The notes under the pieces were generated by a model. That model was given only the letters and a program-made list of their open reading frames with translations. It did not search any database and was not told the origin of the DNA. A program made the position numbers and the translations under genes. This document shows positions 24,681 to 34,728 of a DNA stretch of 64,000 bases, in pieces (position 1 is the first letter of the stretch; each line of letters begins with the position of its first letter). Source of the stretch: REEB95 sp963762425 (GTDB taxonomy: Bacteria; Pseudomonadota; Alphaproteobacteria; ATCC43930; CGMCC-115725); assembly GCA_963762425.1 (NCBI GenBank), contig CAVXKY010000004.1:124001-188000 (forward strand), written 5' to 3'.

Positions 24681-26797
24681 ATGTCACTGACTCTGCAAAC
24701 GCGCCTGCTGACGCGTTTTCGCGCGCTGCCGCTTGCGCGGCGCATCATATTTTGGGCGATCGGCCTGCTGATTTTCGTCTACGGCGCGAATGCGCTGTTT
24801 GTCGTTCATTATTACAACACCATTTCGGAACGCGAGCGGGATTCGCGCAACGCCAAGGCAACGCTGTTGGCGGAACACGCCAGCCGGACCATGTCCGCCA
24901 TCGATCTGTCGCTCGAGACCATCGCCGAGACGCTCAAGACGCGTCTCCCGTTGAACAAGCCCTCGGTCCTCAACCAGATCCTGCTCGACAAGCATGTCAA
25001 GCGCCTGCCCCAGGTGCACGCGCTCGTGGTCTTCGACCTAGACGGTCAATCGCTCAATACCAGCCGGGTTTTTCCGCCGCCGAACGTGAATATCGCGGAT
25101 CGCCGGTATTTCTCGGAGCAGAAGAAGTGGCGCGGCGTGGGACTTTACATCGACAAGATGGAGATATCGCGCGCCGACAACAAGCTGTTCTTCGCCATGA
25201 GCTGGCCGATCCTCGACAACGACGGCAACTTCCAGGGCGTCGTCGTGGCGATTACGGATCCGGATTACTTCGCCGGAGTCTACGGTCCCAACGAGCTCGA
25301 GCAGGAACGACATCGCCCTGCTCGAGCGCGCGGACGGCGCCGTACTCGCGGGCGCCGGGCTGTCGGACGAACAACTCCTCAATTTCAATCGCGACGCGAA
25401 CCATCAAGAATTTGGGCGAGAAAGCTCTTTCATCGATACGGAACGTGCCGGGATTTCCGGCCAAAATCGTCCTGATCGGGCATCCGGTCATATGGTCTCC
25501 CCAATTCGTGACTTTCATGGCGATGGATGTCGGGTTGTTGCTGGTCATGACGGTTATCGCCGGCTGGCTTGCAACCGCCGCGGTGCGCGAGGCCACGGCC
25601 GTCGATCGCGAAACGCGCGCGCGCCGCATGGCGGAAGCGCGCCTGCATCGCGCGATCGAGAACGCGCCCGCGGGATTTGCGCTCTACGATCCGCAGGATC
25701 GTCTGGTCCTGTCGAATGAACTCTACCGTTCGTTTTTCGACGGCACCAAAGAGCTGATGGTTCCGGGCGCGTCGTTCGACGACCTTCTCCGGGCCGCGGT
25801 CGACAAAAAAATCTATACCGGCGTCGACTACGGCCATGTGGAAGACTACGTGCGCTGGCGATTGAATCAACACCGCGCCGGCAACGAAGAAGCGGTCTTC
25901 AAATTGGAAGACGGCCGCTGGCTCATGACCCGCAAGCGGCGCACCGAAGACGGCGAAATCGTCTGTTTCTACACCGACATCACGCCGTTGAAGGAAAAAG
26001 AGGAAGCCCTGCTTCACAGCGAAACGGCGGAAAAGGCGGCGCGGCTGCGCGCCGAGGAAGCCGACCGGGCCAAGACGATATTCCTCGCCAATATGAGCCA
26101 TGAATTGCGCACGCCCTTGAACGCGATCATCGGTTTTTCCGAGATGATCGAACGCCGGGAAATGGGGCCGCTGCCCGAGACCTACCGTCAATACGGCGAG
26201 ATCGTGCGCACCAGCGGCCAGCATCTGCTCTTGCTCATCAACGACATTCTGGATATCGCGAAATTGAACTCGGGCAAGACCGAGCTTCATCTCGAATCGG
26301 TCGATGTGGCTCAGATCATCACCGAAGCGGTATCGATCATCTCCGGGAAAGCGGACAACGCCCGGGTGCAAATCACCACCCATCTCGACGCGCCGTCTCC
26401 CCGCATCGAAGCGGACCCGGTTCGTCTGCGCCAGGTGATGCTCAACCTTCTTTCCAATGCGGTGAAGTTCACCCCCGCCGGCGGATACATCGACGTTTCG
26501 ACGTCGGTTGCCGCGAACGAATTGCGCGTCGTCGTCAAGGATACCGGCATCGGCATGGCGCCCGAGGATATTCCCCGCGCCTTGGAGCCTTTCACGCAAG
26601 TCGCCAAGGAGATGAGCCTCGCGCAGGAAGGGACCGGGCTCGGATTGCCGATCTCGAAGAGCCTGGTCGAGCTGCATGGCGGCCGGTTCGAGCTTGCCAG
26701 CGCGCCCATGCTCGGCACCACGGTGACGATCGCCTTGCCGATTCAGCGCATGGATCGGGATGCGGCCGAGCCGCCGGCCTTTGACATTGCCGTCTGA
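24681..26797 (+). CDS. Membrane sensor histidine kinase with Cache and PAS domains (frameshifted)
   Basis: About 705 residues. A first membrane helix (ARRIIFWAIGLLIFVYGANA) precedes an extracytoplasmic Cache-type sensor (HALVVFDLDGQSLNTSRVFP, NIADRRYFSEQKKWRGVGLY, FFAMSWPILDNDG) and a second helix (DVGLLLVMTVIAGWLATAA). Then come a PAS domain (NAPAGFALYDPQDRLVLSN), HisKA (FLANMSHELRTPLNAIIGFS) and HATPase (NLLSNAVKFTPAGG, DTGIGMAPEDIP, GTGLGLPISKSLVELHGG). Two apparent one-base insertions, near 25305 and between about 25370 and 25440, split the sensor over three frames. No response regulator is adjacent; the next gene, 24 bases on, is a periplasmic binding protein. Confidence 0.88.
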
Positions 26798-26821
26798 GAC
26801 CAAGTTACAGGAGTGAACGTC

Positions 26822-28004
26822 ATGAAGTTCGCCAAACTCGCCCTGCTTGCCGGCATCCTGGCCTTCGCGCTCGCGCCCGCGCGGGCATCCGAGCCGATCC
26901 GCATCGGCGTCGTGGGTCCGTTCACCGGCGGGTCCGCGCCGATGGGGATCAACATGCTGCAAGGAATCCATCTCGCCGCTCGACGAGATCAACAAATCCG
27001 GCGGCGTGCTCGGCCGGAAGCTGGTCTTGGTCGAACGCGACGATCAGGCGAATAACGATCGCGGCGCGCAAATCGCCGAAGAACTCACCGGAAAGCACGC
27101 GGTCGACGCCGCCGTCGGGTTCGTCAACACCGGCGTGGCGCTGGCGGCGATACCCTATTTCGAGGATGCCCATATTCCGCTGGTCCTCAGCGTCACCACG
27201 GGCAGCGTGCTGACGCAGCAATTCGCGCCGCCCGAATATGCGGAGAATTACATTTTTCGCGTGTCATGCAGCACGGCGGTCGAGGTCCAGAAAATCGTGG
27301 AAATCGTGAAGGCCCGCGGTTACCAAAAGATCGCGATCTTCGCCGACACCACCAGCTACGGGCAGGTCGGGCGCCAAGACCTGATTCGAATGCTGGCCGC
27401 GGACGGCATCACCCCGGTATCGAACGAAAAGTTCAATATCGGGGATCGGGACATGACCGAGCAGCTGAAGCGCGCCTATGCCGCCGGCGCCGATGTCATT
27501 TTGACCTACGGCATCGGCCCCGAACTGGCGGCGATCGCGAATGACCGCGCCAAGCTGGGCTGGCCGGTGCCGATGATCGGCAGCTGGACCCTGTCCATGT
27601 CGAATTTCATCGATGCGGCCGGCGCCAACGGCGAAGGCGTCGTCATGCCGCAGACCTTCATCGAGCAAGGCGATACGCCGAAGCGCGCCGCTTTCATCCG
27701 CAAGTTCCACGCGGCCTATAAAGTCGGCCGGATGGATTCGCCGCCTTCGGCCGCCCAAGGCTATGACTCGCTCTACCTGTTGGCGGCGGCGATCAAGCAG
27801 GCCGGCACCGTCGACGGGCCGAAGGTCCGCGCGGCGCTCGACGATCTCAAGCAATCGGTCGATGGCGTGGTGCAGGTCTACGATCATCCCTTCAGCCCCG
27901 CCAACCACGAGGCGGTTTCGGCGGCGAATGTGGTTTATGGCATCGTCAAGGGCGGCCGGGTCGTCAAGCTGGTTCCGGAGCCGCAAGCCGCGCAAGCGCG
28001 CTGA
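26822..28004 (+). CDS. Periplasmic amino-acid-type binding protein, LivK-like (frameshifted)
   Basis: Type I periplasmic binding protein of about 394 residues. It has a signal peptide (KFAKLALLAGILAFALAPAR, then AS), the mature start PIRIGVVGPFTGGSAPMGIN, a break near 26978, then LDEINKSGGVLGRKLVLVER. Later blocks are VDAAVGFVNTGVALAAIPYF, KIAIFADTTSYGQVGRQDL and AAQGYDSLYLLAAAIKQAG. This is the branched-chain amino acid (LivK/Peripla_BP_6) family. Removing one base restores GIHLALDEINKSGG. AGGAG precedes the ATG. No permease or ATPase genes accompany it; it follows a sensor kinase directly, which suggests a sensory rather than transport role. Confidence 0.88.
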
Positions 28005-28045
28005 GCGTTCGGATTCCGGATACGGGGTCGCCTGGTGAGAAGAAC

Positions 28046-29302
28046 CTAGAACAGTCCCGCGCCGGCGATGCCGCCATAGACGCCGAGGCCGGCCGTGAGC
28101 GCCGCGACGCCGATCACGACCCAGCGGTAGAAACCGCGCAACCGGTGCTCTTCGGGGAGCATGCGGATGGCCAGCAGGATCAGGAATCCGAGCACCAGCG
28201 GCAACATCAGCGCGTTCATGACCTCGATGCCGATGTTGAGCGCGACCAGATTCGGCACCAGCGCCACGGCGACGGCGCCTCCGGCCACGACCAGCGTGAA
28301 GACGCCGTAGAACCAGGGCGCTTCGAAGGGATGGTGCTCGAGCGAGTGCTTGTAGCCCGTGACCTCGCCGAACGCCCAGGCCGAAGCCAGGGATACCACG
28401 ATGGCCGCCACCATCGCCGCGCCGATCGTCCCCAAGCCGAAGACGATGCGGCCGATCTCCGGCCCGAGAAAGGGCGTGAGCGCGTTGGCGATGTCGCCGA
28501 TGGTATTGAGGCTCGCATTCGAATCGGTCTTGCCGATGGTGGCGGCGGCCGCGATCAGGATCGCCGCCATGACGAGCTGCGTGATGACGGCGCCGATCGC
28601 CGTGTCCCACCGCGCATCCCGGTAGTGCTCGGGCCGCAGCTTCTTATCGGCGATCGCCGATTGCTGATAGAAGATCATCCACGGCATGATGACGGCGCCG
28701 ATATTGGCGGCGACCAGGTAAAGGTAGTCCTTGTTCCCGAGCGGCATGTGCAAAAGCCCGTCGGCCAGCTCGGCCGCCTGGGGATGGGACGCATAGGCGA
28801 CCCAGAAGAAGGCGAATTCGAACAGCCCGAGAGCGATGGCGATCCGCTCCACCCGCCGGTAGGATCCGGTCCACACCACCACCAACAGGAATGACGCGGC
28901 CAAGGCGAGGCTCGCCAAACGCGGCACGCCGAACATCTCGCCGACGCCGGCGACGCCGGAGAACTCCGTCAAAAGCGCGCCGGCCGTCGTGATGCCCAGT
29001 CCCGCGACCGAAATCCAGGCCCAGCGCTTGCCGAAGGCCAGGCGGATCAGCTCGCCGTGCCCCTTGCCGGTGAAGATGCCGAGCCGGACGGTCAGTTCCT
29101 GCACCACGTAGAGAATGGGTATCAGCACGATTTGCAGAAGCAGGAGCCGGTAACCCCATTGGACCCCGCTCTGCCCGGCGGTGATGATGCTGCCGACGTC
29201 GGTGTCCGCGAGCATCACCACGATGCCGGGGCCGAGGGCGGCGGCGAAATTGCGCCAGCGCCGGGCGCGGGACCGGTCAATTACAGTCACGGAATTGGTC
29301 AT
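28046..29302 (-). CDS. Nramp-family transporter with atypical metal-site motifs
   Basis: A 418-residue protein with about eleven membrane segments of the Nramp (Mn/Fe-H+ symporter) fold. At the TM1 unwound site the usual DPGN is replaced by DTDVGS (in MLADTDVGSIITAGQSG). At TM6 the usual MPHNLYLHS is replaced by MPWMIFYQQS, so the metal-binding Asn and Met-x-His context differ. This belongs to the divergent bacterial branch, whose substrate is less certain (Mg or other ions are possible). An FNR-type box lies about 84 bases upstream of the start, giving low-oxygen control. Confidence 0.85.
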   Translation of the reverse strand: MTNSVTVIDRSRARRWRNFAAALGPGIVVMLADTDVGSIITAGQSGVQWGYRLLLLQIVLIPILYVVQELTVRLGIFTGKGHGELIRLAFGKRWAWISVAGLGITTAGALLTEFSGVAGVGEMFGVPRLASLALAASFLLVVVWTGSYRRVERIAIALGLFEFAFFWVAYASHPQAAELADGLLHMPLGNKDYLYLVAANIGAVIMPWMIFYQQSAIADKKLRPEHYRDARWDTAIGAVITQLVMAAILIAAAATIGKTDSNASLNTIGDIANALTPFLGPEIGRIVFGLGTIGAAMVAAIVVSLASAWAFGEVTGYKHSLEHHPFEAPWFYGVFTLVVAGGAVAVALVPNLVALNIGIEVMNALMLPLVLGFLILLAIRMLPEEHRLRGFYRWVVIGVAALTAGLGVYGGIAGAGLF

Positions 29303-29379
29303 CGGCGGCCCTTCGGCGCTCCATTGCCAGGGATTGGCTGGGTTCGACCGGTAGAATGACTATCGTTCGCAGTTCCGCC

Positions 29380-29393
29380 TTGATCTGGATCAA
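29380..29393 (-). promoter_or_regulatory. FNR/FixK-type box upstream of the Nramp gene
   Basis: TTGATCTGGATCAA, perfect to TTGAT-N4-ATCAA and extended to an 18-bp palindrome with flanking CC/GG. A start site 41.5 bases downstream on the minus strand would fall near 29345, leaving a 43-base leader. This is the class II activator geometry. Confidence 0.75.
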
Positions 29394-29459
29394 GGCCCGA
29401 AGCGACGCCGAATTGGCGAAACCGGGGGATCGCGGCTTAGGGTCTGACAGAGCGCGGCT

Positions 29460-31151
29460 TCAGTAACTTGGGTCGTACATATGCGAGCGGATCAGCGCCG
29501 GCAGGTTCTTCGGCGGCTTTCCGGCCGCCAGGCCGCGCTTGTAGACGACCTGCGCCACCGCGGCGGCGATATGCGCCGAAACCTCGCGGATTCGCGGCAA
29601 CGCCGGATACAGGCTGCCCTGATCCAGATCCTCCTGGGTCACCAGCTTGGCCAGCGTGACGGCGGCGCTCATGAACATCTCGTCCGTGACCAGCCGCGCG
29701 CCGCTCGCGATCGCGCCGAGCCCGACGCCGGGGAAGATGTAGGAGTTGTTGCCCTGGCGCGGCACGAAGGTCCGGTTGCCGAGCATCACCGGGTCGTAGG
29801 GGCTGCCGCAGGCGAACAACGCGCGCCCGCCGGTGTGGCGATAGGCCTCCTCGGCGGAGCATTCCGCCTGCGAGGTCGGGTTCGAGAGGGCGAATACGAT
29901 CGGCTGCTGGTTGATTTGCGCCATGGTCTGCAACACCTCGGGCGTGAACGTCCCGCCGACCGCCGCGACGCCGATGATCGCGGTGGGCTTGAGGTTCCGG
30001 ATGGCGTCCGGGAATTTGCCGACCGGCGCGTGCTCGTGCGCGTAGGGGAGCTTGTGGTCGGCCAGGCCGGCGCGATTCTTCACCACCAGGCCGCGTGAAT
30101 CGAACAGCCAGATGCGCTTGCGCGCCTCGGCCTCGGAAACGCCTCCTTGCGCCGCCATGGCCGTGGCCACCAGATTGGCGATGCCGGTCGCGGCTTCTCC
30201 CGCGCCGAGGAACAGCAGCGTCTGGTCCGCGAGCTTGCCGCCGGTCACCCGCAACGCCGAGAACAGGCCCGCGAGCACCACCGCCGCCGTTCCCTGGATG
30301 TCGTCGTTGAAGACGCAGAAGCGGTCGCGGTATTTTTCCAGCAGGCGGAAGGCGGCGTGATTGGCGAAATCCTCGAACTGGATCAGCACGCCGGGGAAGA
30401 CCTTGCGCGCCGCGGTGATGAATTCGTCGACCAATTTGTCGTAGCCGTTTCCGCTCAGCCGTTTCTGGCGCAGGCCGATATAATACGGATCGTTCAGCAG
30501 CGCTTCGTTGTTGGTGCCGACGTCCAGCGTCACCGGCAGGCACAGCTTCGGATGCACGCCGGCGCAAGCGGCATAGAGCGACAGCTTGCCCACCGGGATG
30601 CCCATGCCGTTGGCGCCCAGATCGCCCAGGCCCAGGATGCGCTCGCCGTCGGTCACGACGATGAGCTTGGCCGGATAGGGCCAGTTGCGCAGCAGCTTGG
30701 CGACGCGCCCGCGGTCGTTGGCGCTGATGAACAGGCCGCGCGGCCGCTGGTAGATGTGGCCGAACTGCTGGCAGGCCAGCCCCACCGTCGGGGTGTAGAT
30801 GAGCGGCATGATCTCGTCGATGTTGTCGGACACCACGCGGAAGAACAGCGCCTCGTTGCGGTCGTGCAGCGAATTGAGCGCCACATACTTGTCGAGATCG
30901 GTGGGCAAGCGGCGCAGATTGGTCAGCACGCGCTCGGCCTGCTCCTTCATCGACAGCACATGCGCCGGCAGCAGGCCGCGCAAGCCGAGCGCGTCGCGCT
31001 CCCGGTCGGTGAAGGCGGTGCCCCTGTTGAGCAACGGATCGCGCAGCAACGCCAGGCCATGCGGCGGAACATGCGATGAAACGACGGCGGAGGAACGGAC
31101 CCGCGCCCGCTGCCGAAGTTTGACGGCGCGTTTTTTCAGTTTATCGACCAT
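29460..31151 (-). CDS. NAD-dependent malic enzyme
   Basis: Oxidative decarboxylation of L-malate to pyruvate with NAD(P)+. The 563-residue protein has the long (SfcA/MaeA-like) architecture. It shows RGTAFTDRERDALGLRGLLP, the catalytic Tyr region MPLIYTPTVGLACQQFGH, VVTDGERILGLGDLGANGMG, the metal-binding stretch IQFEDFANHAAFRLLEKYRD, FNDDIQGTAAVVLAGL, and the dinucleotide fold LLFLGAGEAATGIANL. There is no C-terminal phosphotransacetylase domain. The basic, Ser-rich N-terminal 30 residues are longer than usual. An FNR-type box is upstream of its start. Confidence 0.95.
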   Translation of the reverse strand: MVDKLKKRAVKLRQRARVRSSAVVSSHVPPHGLALLRDPLLNRGTAFTDRERDALGLRGLLPAHVLSMKEQAERVLTNLRRLPTDLDKYVALNSLHDRNEALFFRVVSDNIDEIMPLIYTPTVGLACQQFGHIYQRPRGLFISANDRGRVAKLLRNWPYPAKLIVVTDGERILGLGDLGANGMGIPVGKLSLYAACAGVHPKLCLPVTLDVGTNNEALLNDPYYIGLRQKRLSGNGYDKLVDEFITAARKVFPGVLIQFEDFANHAAFRLLEKYRDRFCVFNDDIQGTAAVVLAGLFSALRVTGGKLADQTLLFLGAGEAATGIANLVATAMAAQGGVSEAEARKRIWLFDSRGLVVKNRAGLADHKLPYAHEHAPVGKFPDAIRNLKPTAIIGVAAVGGTFTPEVLQTMAQINQQPIVFALSNPTSQAECSAEEAYRHTGGRALFACGSPYDPVMLGNRTFVPRQGNNSYIFPGVGLGAIASGARLVTDEMFMSAAVTLAKLVTQEDLDQGSLYPALPRIREVSAHIAAAVAQVVYKRGLAAGKPPKNLPALIRSHMYDPSY

Positions 31152-31226
31152 GGTTGCCTTCCCGGCCTGACGGCCCAGGACATGAGTTGTTTTTTTTAAT
31201 CATTACCACCATCGGCGGAAAACGTC

Positions 31227-31240
31227 ATGATCTAGATCAA
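31227..31240 (-). promoter_or_regulatory. FNR/FixK-type box upstream of malic enzyme
   Basis: On the minus strand TTGATCTAGATCAT, one mismatch to TTGAT-N4-ATCAA. Its centre is 82 bases before the malic enzyme ATG, almost the same spacing as the box before the Nramp gene, so a transcription start near 31192 is predicted. I see no gene in the remaining 31241-31510 interval. Confidence 0.7.
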
Positions 31241-31510
31241 TGTGCTGGATCAATCCCTTGCGGGGAAGCGCGGCCGTCGCCGGGCCGCGCCGCCGGTTTT
31301 ACAAAAGCGCGGAAATGGAAAATCGCGGGAAGCGGGCATCCGCCGTGGGTCGAACGCAAAAACGATCCAGATTCCATTTGCCATGCCGGCCTGTCCGGCG
31401 CGACCATGACTGAAGGAGGGTGCGTCGCCATTGGCGGGGTGTCTCTTGAGGCCCCGAAGCGGGTAAAACCCGGGCTACGGCGGCGCGCTGGAAGCGAAGC
31501 GGAGGCATAC

Positions 31511-33537
31511 ATGGGCGAAAGAGCAGGCGGGCCGCGCGTCGCGGCCCTGATCGGTCCCTATCTCTCCGGCAAGACCACGCTGCTCGAATCCCTGCTCTTC
31601 GCCGCCGAAGCCATTCCCCGCCGCGGCAGCCAGAAAGACAAGAACACCGTCGGCGACGCCACGCCCGAGGCGCGGGCGCGGCAGATGTCGACCGAACTCA
31701 ACGCCGCCCATGCCACGTATCTGGGCGATCCCTGGTTTTTGCTCGATTGCCCCGGCTCGGTCGAGCTCGCCTGGGAAGCGCAATCGGCGTTGCTCTGCGC
31801 CGATGTCGCGGTGGTGGTGTGCGAGCCGGTGCCCGAGCGCGCGCTGGCGCTGTCGCCGCTCTTCAAGTACCTCGACGACCACGCGATTCCGCACATGGTG
31901 TTCGTCAACAAGCTCGACACCGCCTCGGCGCGCATCTCCGAGGTGCTGGCGGCGCTGCAATCGGTCTCGAGCCGTCCGCTGGTGCTGCGCCAGGTGCCCT
32001 TGCCCGGCCCGGACCGCGCGGCGGGTTATGTCGATCTGGTGAGCGAGCGCGCCTACCGTTACCAGCCGGGCCAGGCCTCGGATCTGGTCAAGCTGCCCGA
32101 GGACATGGCCGAGACCGAAAAATCCTCGCGCGCGGGCCTGATGGAAAAGCTCGCCGATTTCGACGACAAGCTGCTGGAGCAATTGCTCGAGGACACCTTG
32201 CCCTCGAAGGACGCGCTCTACCGCCAGCTCGCGCAAAGCCTGCAACGCGACCAGATCGTCCCGGTGTTTCTTGGGCGCGGCGCTTGTCGGATTCGGGCGT
32301 GCGCCGGCTGTGGAAGGCGCTCCGCCACGAGACGCCGGATTGCGCCGTTTCGGCCGCGCGCCTCGGCCTCGATCTCAAATCCGGCGGCACGGTGGCGCAG
32401 GTGATAAAAACCTATTACCCGCCCCATGCCGGAAAACTCTCGCTCGCGCGCATCTGGAGCGGCAAGGCCGCCGAGGGCATGAACCTCAACGGCGCGCGCA
32501 TCGCCGGGGTGTTGCGCCTCCAAGGGGCGGCCACCGAGAAGATCGCCTCGGCCCAGGCGGGCGAGATCGCGGCGTTGGCGCGGCTCGAAGGCGTCGCCAC
32601 CGGGGCGGTGCTGGCTTCGGGAAAAGCGCCCAAGCTCGATCCGCCGCCCTTGCCGGCGCCGGTCTTCGGCCTCGCCATTTCGGCCGAGAAGCGCAACGAC
32701 GACGTGAAGCTGACCGGCGCGGTGCAGAAGCTGATCGAGGAAGACCCGACCCTGTCGCTGACCCAGGACGCCGATCTGCAGGAGATGGTGCTGTGGGGCC
32801 AGGGCGACATCCATCTCCAGATCGCGCTCGACAAGCTCAAGAACAAGCACGGCCTCGCCGTGACGGCGCGAAGGCCGCAGACGCCTTACAAGGAAACCAT
32901 CCGCAAGGGCGCGTCGCTCCATGCCCGCCACAAGCGCCAATCGGGCGGCCACGGCCAGTTCGCCGACATCACCATCGAGATCAAGGCGATGCCGCGCGGC
33001 GCGGGCTTCACCTTCATCGACGCGGTGGTGGGCGGCGCCATCCCCAAGAACTACATCCCGGCGGTGGAGGAGGGGGTGAAGGAGTATCTGCGCCACGGGC
33101 CGCTGGGCTTCCCGGTGGTCGATCTGGCGGTGAAGCTGGTGACCGGCCAGTTCCACGCGGTCGACAGCTCCGACCAGGCCTTCAAGATCGTCGCCCGCCA
33201 GGCGATGAGCGAGGCCATGCCGAAATGCGAGCCGGTGCTGTTGGAGCCGATCCAGCGCGTCGAAATCGCGGTGCCCAACACGTTTACCTCGCGGATCCAA
33301 CGCATCGTTTCCGGCCGGCGCGGCCATATCCTGGGCTTCGACGCCCGGCCCGATTGGCCGGGCTGGGACGTGGTTGCGACCGAGATGCCGCTGTCCGAGA
33401 TGCACGATCTGATCGTCGAGCTGCGCTCGGCCACCTTGGGCGCCGGAACCTTCACCCACCGCTTCGAGCGCTTGCAGGAACTGACCGGCAAGCTCGCCGA
33501 CAAGGTGCTGGCCGGCCGCACCGAGGCCGCGCAATAG
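31511..33537 (+). CDS. Elongation factor G-like protein (frameshifted)
   Basis: An EF-G paralogue of about 675 residues, not the ribosomal translocase gene itself. The P-loop is IGPYLSGKTTLLESLL, the G3 motif is WFLLDCPGSVEL instead of DTPGHVDF, and NKLD (G4) is present in MVFVNKLDTASAR. The domain IV/V blocks are clear: SGGHGQFADITIEIK, GGAIPKNYIPAVEEGVKEYL, RRGHILGFDARPDWPGWDVV. The reading frame shifts near 32270-32285; restoring it gives FLGAALSDSGVRRLW. The span is 3n+2, so two inserted bases or one lost. GGAGG precedes the ATG. EF-G-like factors of this kind have uncertain functions. Confidence 0.85.
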
Positions 33538-33637
33538 GTTAAATCGGCTTCAGGTACTCGCAACACCGTGACTTGAAGTGAGCCCGGCTTAAGGCTATCG
33601 CTTTGAACCGGAACGGATGCCTGCGTAGCACAACCGA

Positions 33638-33672
33638 GGGCCGATCCTGAGCTTGTCGAAGGATTTAGGCCC
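33638..33672. repeat. Hairpin with CCTGAGCTTGTCGAAGG core
   Basis: Nested arms GGGCC / AGGCCC and ATCCT / AGGAT surround GAGCTTGTCGA. The core CCTGAGCTTGTCGAAGG, or its complement, is a very common intergenic repeat in alphaproteobacteria. It lies between the EF-G-like gene and msrP and may act as a transcription or mRNA-end element. Confidence 0.6.
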
Positions 33673-33714
33673 GAGGCGTCGTGCGAAGCGAAACAGGCTA
33701 ACAGGAGACGTCTC

Positions 33715-34689
33715 ATGCTCATCAAATCGAAGCGCGGCTGGGAAATACCCGAGCGCGAAGCCACCCCCGAATCGCTGTTCCTTGAAGCGGCGCGAGCTGG
33801 TGAAGGCCATGGGCATGGGCGCGATCCTGGCCGCCGCCCCGGCGCTCACGTCCCGCGCGCTCGCCGCCGATGCGCCCGAGGCCGATCCCTCGGCCGGGCT
33901 TTATCCGGTCAAGCGCAATCCCAAATACACGCTCGACCGGCCGATCACCGACGAGAAGCTCTCCACCACCTACAACAACTTCTACGAATACACCACCGAC
34001 AAAGAGGTCTACGCAATGCTCCAGACAAGCTCAAGATCCGGCCCTGGACCGTGACCATCGACGGCATGGTCGACAAGCCGATGACCATCGGCATCGACGA
34101 TCTGCTGAAGAAGGTGCAATTGGAGGAACGGCTCTATCGCCACCGCTGCGTCGAGGCCTGGTCGATGGCGGTGCCGTGGAGCGGCTTCCCGCTCAAATCC
34201 CTGGTCGACATGGCCAAGCCCACCAGCGGCGCCAAATATCTGCGCATGGAAACCTTCCTCGACCCCAAGATGGCGCCGGGCCAGAACATGTTCATGTATC
34301 CCTGGCCCTATGTCGAAGGCGTGACCATGGAAGAGGCCAACAACGAGCTGGCCTTCCTGGTCACCGGCATGTACGGCCATCCGGTGCCGAAGCAGGACGG
34401 CGCGCCGCTGCGCCTGGCGCTGCCGTGGAAATACGGCTTCAAGTCGGTCAAGTCGATCGTCAAGTTCAGCTTCACCGACAAGCGCCCGAACACGTTCTGG
34501 GAAGATCTGCAATCGAGCGAGTACGGCTTCTGGGCCAACGTCAATCCCGACGTGCCGCATCCGCGCTGGAGCCAGGCGACCGAGCGCGTGCTCGGCGACG
34601 GCCGCGTGCCGACCCAGATCTGGAACGGCTACGGCGAATTCGTCGCCCACCTCTACGACAATCTCAAGAACGAGCGGCTGTTTGCGTGA
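33715..34689 (+). CDS. msrP: Protein-methionine-sulfoxide reductase catalytic subunit MsrP (frameshifted)
   Basis: Periplasmic molybdenum enzyme (YedY) that repairs oxidised methionines. The N-terminus (MLIKSKRGWEIPEREATPES) leads, after a shift near 33780, into KRRELVKAMGMGAILAAAPA, a Tat-type signal, then SAGLYPVKRNPKYTLDRPIT. A second shift near 34015 restores KLKIRPWTVTIDGMVDKPMT. The molybdopterin-ligand Cys is in RHRCVEAWSMAVPWSGFPL, and GVTMEEANNELAFLVTG and PWKYGFKSVKSIVKF are family blocks. AGGAG precedes the ATG. The membrane partner MsrQ is not adjacent. The Mo cofactor would come from the moa/moe/mob genes in this window. Confidence 0.9.
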   Translation: MLIKSKRGWEIPEREATPESLFLEAARAGEGHGHGRDPGRRPGAHVPRARRRCARGRSLGRALSGQAQSQIHARPADHRREALHHLQQLLRIHHRQRGLRNAPDKLKIRPWTVTIDGMVDKPMTIGIDDLLKKVQLEERLYRHRCVEAWSMAVPWSGFPLKSLVDMAKPTSGAKYLRMETFLDPKMAPGQNMFMYPWPYVEGVTMEEANNELAFLVTGMYGHPVPKQDGAPLRLALPWKYGFKSVKSIVKFSFTDKRPNTFWEDLQSSEYGFWANVNPDVPHPRWSQATERVLGDGRVPTQIWNGYGEFVAHLYDNLKNERLFA

Positions 34690-34728
34690 GAGATAAGGGG
34701 ACGCGTTCTGCGCCCCGCGCTCTTGGGA

